DNA of 64,000 nt, taken from Paenibacillus xylanexedens (GTDB taxonomy: Bacteria; Bacillota; Bacilli; Paenibacillales; Paenibacillaceae). The number at the start of each line of letters is the position of its first letter. Positions within the stretch are counted from its first letter, which is position 1. The DNA is taken from positions 2,170,001 through 2,234,000 of the forward strand of contig NZ_CP018620.1 in NCBI RefSeq assembly GCF_001908275.1. The letters run 5' to 3'. Shown piece after piece: positions 16,117 to 24,297 of this stretch. Made by a program: the position numbers and the translations under genes. The notes below the pieces were generated by a model, which saw only the letters and a program-made list of their open reading frames with translations, made no database searches and was not told the DNA's origin.

Positions 16117-17436
16117 ATGGAACAGTTCAGATTACCGAAAATCCCTATGCCGCAACTGGAATTACCGCAAGCTGTGCAGGATATTCTGACTGAGGCGGAC
16201 GAGCGTTTGCAACATCGACCGAGGTTGCTGGCTCAGTTTCGCAATTGTTTTCCCAATACGCTGGAAACGACCACAAAGCTTCTCGATGATGGAACAACCT
16301 TTGTGATTACAGGGGATATTCCGGCGATGTGGTTAAGGGATTCCGTAGAGCAGGTCATGCATTATGTTCCGCTTGCAAAGGATGACGAGAAGTTGCAGCA
16401 TATTATCGGGGGGCTGATCAAACGCCATACGTTCTACGCTGATATGGACATCTATGCCAATGCGTTCAATGAAACGGCTAATGGTTGGCATTGGGATGCC
16501 AATGATGAGACAGAGATGTCACCTTGGGTATGGGAACGGAAGTTTGAGCTGGATTCTCTTTGTTTCTCCATGAAGCTGGCTTATACATATTGGCGGGAGA
16601 CTGAACTTACGGATATATTCGATGAGCGCTTCAAGAAAGTGATGGAGAATATCGTACAACTATGGGAGACAGAACAGCATCATACAGAACGTTCATCTTA
16701 CCGGTTCATGCGTCGTAATTGTCCAGCCCATGATACGCTGCGTAATGAAGGATTGGGCATGCCGGTGAATTATACGGGGATGATCTGGTCCGGATTTCGT
16801 CCGAGTGATGATGCCTGTGATTTTCATTATAATATTCCGGCGAACATGTTCGCTGCGGTAACCTTGCGCCAGATGGGGGAGATCGCGAAGTGGGTGTTCC
16901 GGGATGAGCAGCTGGTGAGTCAAATGGCTCGTTTGGAAGAAGAAATACGACATGGCATTTCCCTGTACGGTACTTACCGTCATCCGGAGTATGGACAGAT
17001 ATATGCCTATGAGACGGACGGTTACGGCAACTTTTGTCTGATGGATGATGCGGGCACACCTGGACTGATGTCCATACCGTATATGGAGTATGCTTCGATT
17101 GAAGACAAGGTGTATCAGAACACACGTCGATTTATTCTGAGTAAGGAAAATCCGTTCTATTATGAAGGGAAGGTAGCCAAAGGTATCGGCAGCCCCCATA
17201 CCCCTCCGGGATACATCTGGCATATGGCGCTATCCATGCAGGGTCTGACCGCAGACAATGACGAGGAAATACTGGCGATGATTGAATTACTGGAGAACAC
17301 AGATGCGGGTACTGGATATATGCATGAGGGTTTCCACGCCGATGATCCAAACACGTTCACTAGACCATGGTTTGCCTGGTCCAACAGCCTGTTCTCGCAG
17401 TTGGTGTACAAGGCAATGAAAAAAGGAATTCTATAA
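16117..17436 (+). CDS. GH125 exo-alpha-1,6-mannosidase
   Basis: A 439-residue protein matching glycoside hydrolase family 125 (metal-independent alpha-mannosidase, formerly DUF1237) across its whole length, including FVITGDIPAMWLRDS, YANAFNETANGWHW and the C-terminal RPWFAWSNSLFSQLV segment. The family releases non-reducing alpha-1,6-mannose as an (alpha/alpha)6 barrel. No signal peptide is present, so it acts in the cytosol on imported oligosaccharides. AAAGGAG precedes the ATG. It is flanked by two inverted copies of the structured repeat and is divergent from the LacI regulator. Confidence 0.93.
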   Translation: MEQFRLPKIPMPQLELPQAVQDILTEADERLQHRPRLLAQFRNCFPNTLETTTKLLDDGTTFVITGDIPAMWLRDSVEQVMHYVPLAKDDEKLQHIIGGLIKRHTFYADMDIYANAFNETANGWHWDANDETEMSPWVWERKFELDSLCFSMKLAYTYWRETELTDIFDERFKKVMENIVQLWETEQHHTERSSYRFMRRNCPAHDTLRNEGLGMPVNYTGMIWSGFRPSDDACDFHYNIPANMFAAVTLRQMGEIAKWVFRDEQLVSQMARLEEEIRHGISLYGTYRHPEYGQIYAYETDGYGNFCLMDDAGTPGLMSIPYMEYASIEDKVYQNTRRFILSKENPFYYEGKVAKGIGSPHTPPGYIWHMALSMQGLTADNDEEILAMIELLENTDAGTGYMHEGFHADDPNTFTRPWFAWSNSLFSQLVYKAMKKGIL

Positions 17437-17446
17437 AATGATGAAA

Positions 17447-17679
17447 GTTCAAAAAAATACTCACTGCTCGCGAAGCAGCCGTTCCGGTTACGAATCGTTC
17501 TTTTGATCGCTGTTATCCCCGGATTTCCTGATCGACTTTTGTAAAGTCGAAATCCGGTGATAAGCGTATGCTTCCGATGCAGCTTTCTTTCAGAAAGCTT
17601 TTAGGCGAACACTTTGCTTCTTCAGAATCGATTTCGTTCCCTGCACTACTTTTACTATCGAGCGCGACTGTTTTTGAAC
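17447..17679 (-). repeat. GTTCAA-ended structured repeat, copy B (inverted)
   Basis: A complete copy on the minus strand, about 233 bp, with termini GTTCAAAAA at both ends in inverted orientation; pairing extends outward (AAAATGATG / CATCATTTT). The core matches copies A and C, but the arm sequences differ while remaining complementary: GACTTT/AAAGTC replaces CCCCTT/AAGGGG. It lies just after the GH125 stop codon. Confidence 0.85.
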
Positions 17680-17718
17680 GACATCATTTTTAGAATAAGA
17701 GTAGGTAAAAAAAACAAA

Positions 17719-17754
17719 AAAGCCCAAACTGCTGAACTTTGCAGTTTGGGCTTT
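17719..17754. terminator. strong bidirectional terminator
   Basis: A 14-bp perfect stem (AAAGCCCAAACTGC / GCAGTTTGGGCTTT), preceded by poly-A and followed by a T-rich tract. Confidence 0.9.
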
Positions 17755-17757
17755 ATT

Positions 17758-17801
17758 TCTACTGAAAAACACAGGCGCTTTGCTATGTGTTTTTCAGTAG
17801 A
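17758..17801 (-). terminator. 16-bp perfect inverted repeat overlapping the oxidoreductase stop
   Basis: TCTACTGAAAAACACA (17758-17773) and its exact inverse (17786-17801) flank a 12-nt loop that contains the TAG stop of the minus-strand oxidoreductase gene. It is followed in the minus direction by a second terminator. Confidence 0.65.
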
Positions 17802-18838
17802 TCGGCGATGAACACTTTCTGTCCTGTGCGGGCGCTTTCCAGGGAAGCGAGGACCATGGCCATGCTGAACTGGTTATCGTTGCAATCGGTCTCAGGCAGT
17901 CGGCCGGATTCCAGTGCGGCGAACATGTCTTCGAGACAGCCGTGATGACCTGTTTTGTCCATGACAGGCAGTTCCGCTTCAATCCGCTCACTTGGCTGGA
18001 AAAAGGATGGTTTGCCGTCAGCATCCAGGCTTTGCGCAGTAACTACTTCAGCATAGATGTCATCATGACCATCCCAGATGGCGGTTCCTTTTTCACCGAT
18101 TACGCGCCAGCTTGCTTCCCATGATGTGGGTACACCTTCTGCGCACCAGGACCCGCGATAGTTGAATACGGACCCGTCAGACATCTCAAATATACATAAC
18201 GCCATCGCATTGCCCTGATACCAGGACCCTGGAGGATTGAACTCATGGCAGTACACCGATACTGGGTTGGCTCCGAGAATATAACGTGCCTGATCAAACG
18301 TATGTATCGCCATATCGAGCAGCAGCGGACTATCCATCAGATCCCGGAATCCGCCGAAGTGTGGCCCGAGGAAAAAGTCGGCTCCTGCGTAACCTACCTG
18401 TCCTATAGCTCCGCCGGAAATGAGGTGCTGGTAGGCGCGGATACGCGGATCGAACCGGCGGTTCTGCATGACGGCTTGAATGTGTCCTGTGCTGCGAGCG
18501 GTTTGCACAATATCTGTGCAGTCTGAGAAGGACTCTGCCAGTGGTTTTTCGCCAAATACATGACATCCTTCCTTCAGCGCCGTCATGGCAATGCCGTAAT
18601 GACTCGCCGGAATTGTGACATCAAATACGATAGTTGCACCAGTCGTTTGAATGGCTTCACGGATATCGGTGAACGTAGGGCAGGTTAGGCCATGTCTTGT
18701 AGCAAAAGCAAGGGCTGTCTGTTCATACAGATCGACCAGTCCGACGATTTCTGTATCTGGCCTTTGCAAGGCATAATCCGCCCACGTGTTTGCCATGGCA
18801 CCGCAGCCAGCGATGATTACCCGATAAGGATGATTCAT
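17783..18838 (-). CDS. Gfo/Idh/MocA family oxidoreductase
   Basis: A 351-residue NAD(P)-dependent sugar or inositol dehydrogenase. The Rossmann motif GCGAMANTW lies near the N-terminus, GEKPLAESF gives the conserved E-K-P active-site Lys, and a C-terminal alpha/beta domain follows. The ATG at 18838 has GAAGGAGATG 5 bases upstream; an in-frame ATG at 18880 lacks one. It is 48 bases downstream of the sugar isomerase gene, so the two form an operon for oxidation and isomerisation of a sugar or cyclitol, probably under the divergent AraC regulator. Confidence 0.92.
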   Translation of the reverse strand: MNHPYRVIIAGCGAMANTWADYALQRPDTEIVGLVDLYEQTALAFATRHGLTCPTFTDIREAIQTTGATIVFDVTIPASHYGIAMTALKEGCHVFGEKPLAESFSDCTDIVQTARSTGHIQAVMQNRRFDPRIRAYQHLISGGAIGQVGYAGADFFLGPHFGGFRDLMDSPLLLDMAIHTFDQARYILGANPVSVYCHEFNPPGSWYQGNAMALCIFEMSDGSVFNYRGSWCAEGVPTSWEASWRVIGEKGTAIWDGHDDIYAEVVTAQSLDADGKPSFFQPSERIEAELPVMDKTGHHGCLEDMFAALESGRLPETDCNDNQFSMAMVLASLESARTGQKVFIADLLKNT

Positions 18839-18886
18839 GTTCTCATCTCCTTCGCATGGATTGTGTTCTACAGCTCGCATGGTTTC

Positions 18887-19774
18887 CTATACCGGATTGG
18901 GCACAAAATCGCCACCGCGGCATTGTTTCAAATATCGCAATGCATGCACCTGTCCGGTCATCTCGAGTTCGTCTTTGTAGACGGGATCATGCCAGCCTTC
19001 AATATCAATCGTGCCCTGATAACCGTTCTGACGCAGAATGGTGATAATGTCAGCCCAGTTGTTATCTCCGAAGCCGGGTGTGCGGTGCCAGACAAATTCA
19101 CGTGGGCCATGCACGCCGTATTCCTTGACAATATCCCAGGCAATCGTGGCATCTTTGCCATGTACGTGGAAGACTTTATGAGCCCATTTGCGTAGCTGTG
19201 GAATAGGATCGATCAGGCTGGACATTTGATGGCAAGGCTCCCACTCGAGGCCTACATTTTCATCCGGAACAGCATCAAACATCATCTCCCAGGCCGTTGG
19301 GTTATGGGCAATGTTCCAGTCGCCTGTCTGCCAGGTGCCGCCCATATCACAGTTTTCAAAAGCAATGCGTACACCCCGATCTGCTGCCCGGCGTGCCAGT
19401 TCACCAAATACTTCCTTGAACCGGGGGATGGACTCGTTAATGGGTTGATCGGTCAATCGTCCGGTGAACCCGGAGACGATATCTGCACCAAAGAGCTGTG
19501 CGTGATCAATCACCCGCTCCCAGCTTGCCAGTGTATCGGCGTTGTCTCCGGCTCCGGTGAGCGGATTACCAAATACACTCACCGCGGAGATGACACTACC
19601 TTGTTCGTCCACGATTTCACGGACACGTTTGGCTGTCTCTGCCAGATCCAGATCGCCAGTTGTTTGCCAGAAGGTCAGGTTAAATGATTCGAAGCCATGT
19701 TGCATGATCTGCGGGATAACGCGGACGGCGTCCTGCCCGCCTACAAGGGTACCGATGCGTAATGATTTATTCAT
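18887..19774 (-). CDS. sugar phosphate isomerase/epimerase (TIM barrel)
   Basis: A 295-residue AP-endonuclease-2-like TIM-barrel protein of the xylose isomerase-like superfamily. Metal-binding acidic and His residues are visible in VGLEWEPCHQ, VFHVHGKDA and TIDIEGWHD, as in the family. It is cytosolic. GGAGTG precedes the ATG by 10 bases. It is the first gene of the operon with the Gfo/Idh/MocA oxidoreductase. The substrate is unknown. Confidence 0.9.
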   Translation of the reverse strand: MNKSLRIGTLVGGQDAVRVIPQIMQHGFESFNLTFWQTTGDLDLAETAKRVREIVDEQGSVISAVSVFGNPLTGAGDNADTLASWERVIDHAQLFGADIVSGFTGRLTDQPINESIPRFKEVFGELARRAADRGVRIAFENCDMGGTWQTGDWNIAHNPTAWEMMFDAVPDENVGLEWEPCHQMSSLIDPIPQLRKWAHKVFHVHGKDATIAWDIVKEYGVHGPREFVWHRTPGFGDNNWADIITILRQNGYQGTIDIEGWHDPVYKDELEMTGQVHALRYLKQCRGGDFVPNPV

Positions 19775-19903
19775 GGTTGTATTTCACTCCAATATTGGCT
19801 TATAGTACTTCGTGACACACTCATTATAGCCGTGGATTAACGGGATGGCTCTAAACAATCTTGTGTAATAATAGTCGGATCTTGTGAAGAGGGGGAAGAA
19901 GTC

Positions 19904-20800
19904 GTGCTGGATCTGAAAGCGCTTCACGAAAATACCCGAATTGACCATAAATCACATCCATTTCAGCTGTTCCGAAATCGGTGTTCAGATATGAAAGCTG
20001 AAGAATGTATTCTGTATTTGCATTGGCATGAACATTTCGAACTGATTATTATGCGCAAGGGCAGTGCGCTTTTTCATATTGATAGCAAACCTTATGTGGT
20101 TCGAGCAGGTGAGGTCATCATCATTCCTGGAGGTACATTGCATGTCGGATATGCTCTGGCTGCGGGGGATGTGCATTATGATTCCGTTGTAGTTAACCGT
20201 GCACTGTTCCATGATTTCACTCATGATCCTGTGCATGAGCAATATGTCGCGCCGTACTTAGAAGGAAGAGTGAGATTTCCGGTCAAACCGGCAGAGGAAA
20301 ATACAGCCTGCACAGGCTATTATTCTTTGCTGAATGAAGCTGTGGAGGAAATGGCGTTACAGCCCCCGGCTTATCAGCTCGTGGTGAAATCCAAGCTGCA
20401 TGCCTTGTTCACCCTGCTTGCGCGAACCTTTATGCCGCAGCAGCTACCGGATAGATCGGTCGGATCGTATTTTCCCAACCGCGAACGTTTCAAACAGTTG
20501 ATTGCACAGATTGAAGCGGACCCCACAAGTAAGATGTCTGTTACGGAAGCGGCAAGTCATGTGGGATTGAATGCGTATCACTTCTGCAAAATGTTCAAAA
20601 AGCTGACCGGACGTACTTTTGTTGAATACGTGAACGGTTGCAGGATGAGTGAGGCAGAGCAGCTGCTGCAAGGCAGTAGTCTGACCATTACAGAGATCGC
20701 CGCCAGAGTTGGCTGCGACAATGCCAACTATTTTACGAAGTTATATAAACAGTACAAGGGAGTAACTCCTTCTGGGGGGCGAATGAAGAAGCAAGTCTGA
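19904..20800 (+). CDS. AraC family transcriptional regulator
   Basis: A 298-residue regulator with an N-terminal cupin-type sugar-binding domain (LHWHEHFELI ... GGTLHVGYAL) and two C-terminal AraC helix-turn-helix motifs (about 200-295, VTEAASHVGLNAYHFCKMFK and ITEIAARVGCDNANYFTKLY). It starts at a GTG preceded by GAGGGGGAAG. It is divergent from the isomerase/oxidoreductase operon and most likely activates it. Confidence 0.92.
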   Translation: MLDLKALHENTRIDHKSHPFQLFRNRCSDMKAEECILYLHWHEHFELIIMRKGSALFHIDSKPYVVRAGEVIIIPGGTLHVGYALAAGDVHYDSVVVNRALFHDFTHDPVHEQYVAPYLEGRVRFPVKPAEENTACTGYYSLLNEAVEEMALQPPAYQLVVKSKLHALFTLLARTFMPQQLPDRSVGSYFPNRERFKQLIAQIEADPTSKMSVTEAASHVGLNAYHFCKMFKKLTGRTFVEYVNGCRMSEAEQLLQGSSLTITEIAARVGCDNANYFTKLYKQYKGVTPSGGRMKKQV

Positions 20801-20826
20801 GTCACAAAAGTCCGCTGCTCATCGTC
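20800..20826 (+). promoter_or_regulatory. ECF41-type promoter of the oxidoreductase/sigma operon
   Basis: AGTCACA (20800-20806), exactly 16 bases, then CGTC (20823-20826). This matches 10 of 11 positions of the motif reported for ECF41 sigma factors, TGTCACA-N16-CGTC, and the operon encodes such a sigma factor. Confidence 0.7.
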
Positions 20827-20852
20827 ATGTATGCATTAAGCGGAGGGGATTG

Positions 20853-22178
20853 ATGTACATGACAGAGCATCATAATGAGCCAGTATGGGATATTATCATC
20901 ATTGGAGCAGGCATTGCCGGTTTGACCGCCTCGATTTATCTGGCCCGTGCAGGAAAGACTGTACTGTTGCTCGACAAAGGGGTACAGCTCGGAGGACGCG
21001 CTATCTCAAATGAGATTGCGGGAGCACGCGTGAACTTGGGGGCTCATGCTCTCAGTAAAGCAGCGTTGCCCATTCTCCATGAGGTAGGCGTCACACCTAT
21101 CGGATCAGTACCGAAACCGCCAGATACATTGGTGTTTGAAGGAACAAACGGCGGGAATAAGACAATTTCCCTAGCACAGCTCTTGCTCGGATCGTATTTG
21201 AAATGGAGAGAGAAGTGCCAGCTTCTTCGGTTCTACAGTTCTCTCCGAAAGGTAGATACATCCGTTTTGCATAACGTTAGTTTGCAGACTTACCTGGAAA
21301 CTCTGGTATCCAGTCCACGTGTACGTAGTGTCGTATTTGCGCTTGTTCGTTTGAGCACCTATTGCGATGCTCCTGATCAGGTAAGTGCTGGCGCCGTCAT
21401 TGAACAACTCAAACAGAACCAAGTATTGTATATAGATGGAGGTTGGCAATTCCTCGTTAGTCGGCTCACAGAACAAGCTCAGCAGGCGGGTGTATCCATC
21501 CGCACAAGCTCGGTCGTACGAGAAATTGCCGGAAGTTATCCTCAGATGATGGTTTCCTTAAAAGATGGTTCACAGTTGACGACTCGCCACGTCTTATCAA
21601 CGGCTGGCCCATTGGATACTTTAGCTCTGCTTAATCCTGCTCTTTCACCCATTGAAGCCAAACTGTATCACAAGTTAACTCCTGTTCGAGCCGCATGTCT
21701 GGATCTCGTCGTGTCCGGGATGCCTCAACCGAAAACAAAATTTGTTTTAGGCGTAAATCATCCTTGGTACTACTCCAACCATTCCGCCGCGGCCTCCTTA
21801 TCAGAGAACCCTGTACATGAAGTTGTGCATGTGATGAAGTATTTGTCGGAATCATCAAAATCGGATCCAAGGCAGGATGAAGACGAACTAAAGGGCTTTC
21901 TCGATTTGATTCAGCCGGGGTGGCGCGAGCATATCATTAAGCAGCGGTTTCTTCCACGAATGCTTGTCTCACATGGCAGTGTCACAGCTGAGAACGGAGG
22001 TCTCTCGGGTAGACCTGGATCTGAGATCACAGGAAGACCGGGGCTCTATGTTGCTGGCGATTGGGTAGGGGATGAAGGGATGCTGATTAATGCCTCTCTG
22101 GCGAGCGCAAAACGGGCTGCTCAAATGATAATAGAAGGTAGAGGAATAGATAAGGAAGGAATACATTATGGAGATTGA
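20853..22178 (+). CDS. FAD-dependent oxidoreductase (phytoene desaturase/amine oxidase-like)
   Basis: A 441-residue flavoprotein with an N-terminal dinucleotide-binding motif (IIIGAGIAGLTASIYLARAG, then LLLDKGVQLGGRA) and a C-terminal FAD-closing segment (GLYVAGDWVGDEGML). It belongs to the broad amine oxidase/phytoene desaturase superfamily; the substrate is unknown. GGAGGGG precedes ATGs at 20853 and 20859. Its end overlaps the ECF41 sigma gene by 11 bases. ECF41 factors are usually linked to an oxidoreductase, decarboxylase or epimerase, so it is probably the main target of that sigma factor. Confidence 0.88.
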   Translation: MYMTEHHNEPVWDIIIIGAGIAGLTASIYLARAGKTVLLLDKGVQLGGRAISNEIAGARVNLGAHALSKAALPILHEVGVTPIGSVPKPPDTLVFEGTNGGNKTISLAQLLLGSYLKWREKCQLLRFYSSLRKVDTSVLHNVSLQTYLETLVSSPRVRSVVFALVRLSTYCDAPDQVSAGAVIEQLKQNQVLYIDGGWQFLVSRLTEQAQQAGVSIRTSSVVREIAGSYPQMMVSLKDGSQLTTRHVLSTAGPLDTLALLNPALSPIEAKLYHKLTPVRAACLDLVVSGMPQPKTKFVLGVNHPWYYSNHSAAASLSENPVHEVVHVMKYLSESSKSDPRQDEDELKGFLDLIQPGWREHIIKQRFLPRMLVSHGSVTAENGGLSGRPGSEITGRPGLYVAGDWVGDEGMLINASLASAKRAAQMIIEGRGIDKEGIHYGD

Positions 22179-23079
22179 ATTGGTATACAGGACATATAGA
22201 CCCCTTCTTCTTTCTATCGCATATCGTATGCTGGGATCTGTCATTCATGCTGAGGATGTGGTTCAGGACGCATTTGTAACAGTACAGCAGCAGGGTATTC
22301 ATAAAGAGAGTAGCTCTGTTCGGAACCTGAAAGCATACTTATGCAAAATGGTAACTAACCGTTGTCTCGATTACTTGAAATCAACACGTAAAAAAAGGGA
22401 ACTATACGTCGGGACATGGCTACCGGAACCTCTGGTGCAAAATTATAAGGCTGCTCGAGAATCAGTATCAGCCGTGGAACATGATCCACTTCAAACGATT
22501 GAACTGGAAGATACGATTTCGTACGCCTTCCTGGTCATGCTTGATCGGCTAACCCCAATTGAGCGCGCGGTATTTATTCTGCGAGAAGCTTTTGAATTTG
22601 ATTATGGCGATATAGCAGACTTCTTGAACAAGACGGAGGTCGGCTGCCGGAAAATATACAGTCGTCTTAAACGTAAAATCCAGGACGAGCCGGAAGTCGA
22701 GTTGACTCCCAGCGTTCAGTCCGAGCAGCTTGCGCTTCGTTTCCTCCAAGCCACGTCGAGTGGAGACATGGGAGGACTCTTAAAAATGCTTTCCCACGAT
22801 GTCGCCTTGTACAGTGATGGTGGTGGTAAAGTTGTGGCAGCAATTAAACCCGTTACATCAAGCCAGCGGGTGCTGGCGTTCATTCAAGGGCTCTTATCCA
22901 AAGGGGACAGCGCTGGTATTGTACGTCTGGTCAAGGTCAATGGACAACTAGGATTTGTATTAAGCAGCCCCTCTGAGGCATTCCCGACTGTGGTCAGCCT
23001 AGCTTTTAGAAACGATTGTGTTGAGCGGATCTATATCTTGCGTAACCCGGATAAGCTGCAACATCTGAATTTAGGTTAA
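22168..23079 (+). CDS. ECF41-group sigma factor with SnoaL-like extension
   Basis: A 303-residue sigma factor with region 2 (AYRMLGSVIHAEDVVQDAF), region 4 (about 130-170) and a C-terminal SnoaL-like domain. The three ECF41 signatures are all visible: WLPEP in the inter-domain linker, DGGGK in the extension and NPDKL near the C-terminus. The extension takes the place of an anti-sigma factor and modulates activity in characterised members. It is cotranscribed with the FAD oxidoreductase behind a matching promoter, so autoregulation is expected. Confidence 0.93.
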   Translation: MEIELVYRTYRPLLLSIAYRMLGSVIHAEDVVQDAFVTVQQQGIHKESSSVRNLKAYLCKMVTNRCLDYLKSTRKKRELYVGTWLPEPLVQNYKAARESVSAVEHDPLQTIELEDTISYAFLVMLDRLTPIERAVFILREAFEFDYGDIADFLNKTEVGCRKIYSRLKRKIQDEPEVELTPSVQSEQLALRFLQATSSGDMGGLLKMLSHDVALYSDGGGKVVAAIKPVTSSQRVLAFIQGLLSKGDSAGIVRLVKVNGQLGFVLSSPSEAFPTVVSLAFRNDCVERIYILRNPDKLQHLNLG

Positions 23080-23099
23080 AGTGAAGTGAATTTGGATAC

Positions 23100-23783
23100 T
23101 CATTTCATAAATCTGGAGAACAGACGATTGGCTTTCTTGGCGAGGTCGTCCATTTTGACGTTGGCATGATCGAACTGATTGTATCCCCATTTGATCGTTT
23201 GCAGCATGCGTGGAGATATGGGCGTTCCTTTGATCCGTGGATAGATGTTGTGATAAGCCCAAACCAGATGCTCCCAGCGATTGTCATTGCCGTCCTGAAT
23301 ATACTCGGATACGTCAATCACTTTCCCGCGTCCGTTCTGGAGAATTACATTTTTTAGGTGAATGTCGCGAGGGTTCAACCCGCGGCTGCGAACGGCTTCT
23401 CGAGCTGCGTCCACATCGAGCATCACCTGCTCGGGGACAGCGATTCCTTTTTCCAAACATTCCAGCAAGGTATCTCCGGGTTCAAAACTGATCACGAGTA
23501 CATTCCGGCCGCTGCCATAATAGGTAGGGAAGTATGTCAGGCCTTTGAGCTGCTCGTATACCTGTTTTTCATTTTCGAGTTTGTCCAAGGCATGATCCGA
23601 GTACATCTTGAAGGCATACTGCGGCAAGCCGTCATACGTAAATACAGCCGCATCCGTACCTGTGCCAATGCAATTTAATCCTTCTACATCGCCGATGATG
23701 TTCACGAGCTCATTCCGGTCGCTTCCGATGACTTGGATCTGTTGTAATGCTTCTTCCGCCTGGAACCAATCCGGTCGATTCAT
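23100..23783 (-). CDS. small serine/threonine kinase-like protein (YrzF-like)
   Basis: A 227-residue protein with a compact kinase-like fold: a Gly-rich loop (GTGTDAAVF), a candidate ATP-binding Lys in YAFKMY, a catalytic-loop equivalent NPRDIHLKNVIL, and VIDVSEY in place of DFG. The size and motifs resemble Bacillus YrzF. The altered DFG means activity needs testing. It is convergent with the ECF41 sigma gene with only 20 bases between them and no visible terminator. Confidence 0.75.
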   Translation of the reverse strand: MNRPDWFQAEEALQQIQVIGSDRNELVNIIGDVEGLNCIGTGTDAAVFTYDGLPQYAFKMYSDHALDKLENEKQVYEQLKGLTYFPTYYGSGRNVLVISFEPGDTLLECLEKGIAVPEQVMLDVDAAREAVRSRGLNPRDIHLKNVILQNGRGKVIDVSEYIQDGNDNRWEHLVWAYHNIYPRIKGTPISPRMLQTIKWGYNQFDHANVKMDDLAKKANRLFSRFMK

Positions 23784-23838
23784 GGGTGGTGCCTCCTTTT
23801 AGGATATGCCTGTACAATTTTTTTTCATATAATCATTT

Positions 23839-24036
23839 TCTAACGAACCGAGTAAGTCTTATTTCACGTAAATCGGCAGATCTGAAAATGTAACGAATCA
23901 GAGACAAGCTATTGGCTCATTTGCTCGCAGTAAACATGTTCTCCAACCGAAATAAGACTAATTAGCGTGTCTGGGGTTCGTTAGATTCCGTAAAACCTCG
24001 TGATCCACGTGATAAGGTGTGTGTGATTCGTTAGCG
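23839..24036. repeat. nested inverted repeats, MITE-like or structured RNA
   Basis: Outer arms TCTAACGAACC (23839-23849) and GGTTCGTTAGA (23975-23985) and inner arms AGTCTTATTTC (23855-23865) and GAAATAAGACT (23949-23959) are perfect inverted copies. A third pair, TAACGAATC near 23892 and GATTCGTTA near 24028, overlaps them. The interior has no coding potential. Confidence 0.65.
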
Positions 24037-24297
24037 CCGGGCCCGCACTGGACCCAGGCTAGATCCGAACTAGCCTCCCGGTCCCAGATTCGCTGCCCTC
24101 TATAGAGTATATTATGCGTTCTGCTCTGCAATTTCATCTTTTGGTGATGTTACTATATAAACGATACGGATCGAATCGGAAACGGTTGCGTCAGAAGAAA
24201 ATAACGGAAGCGCGCTTGCGACAAGATTGCCCGGGCTTTATACTTTGAGCATTAAGGGATCTCATGCAGATCCGGCATACAGAAAGGCAGATTACTT
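24037..24297. other. non-coding stretch upstream of the nuclease gene
   Basis: This contains a GC-rich patch (24040-24100) with short self-complementary segments and no open frame with a ribosome binding site. No confident promoter was identified. Confidence 0.4.
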
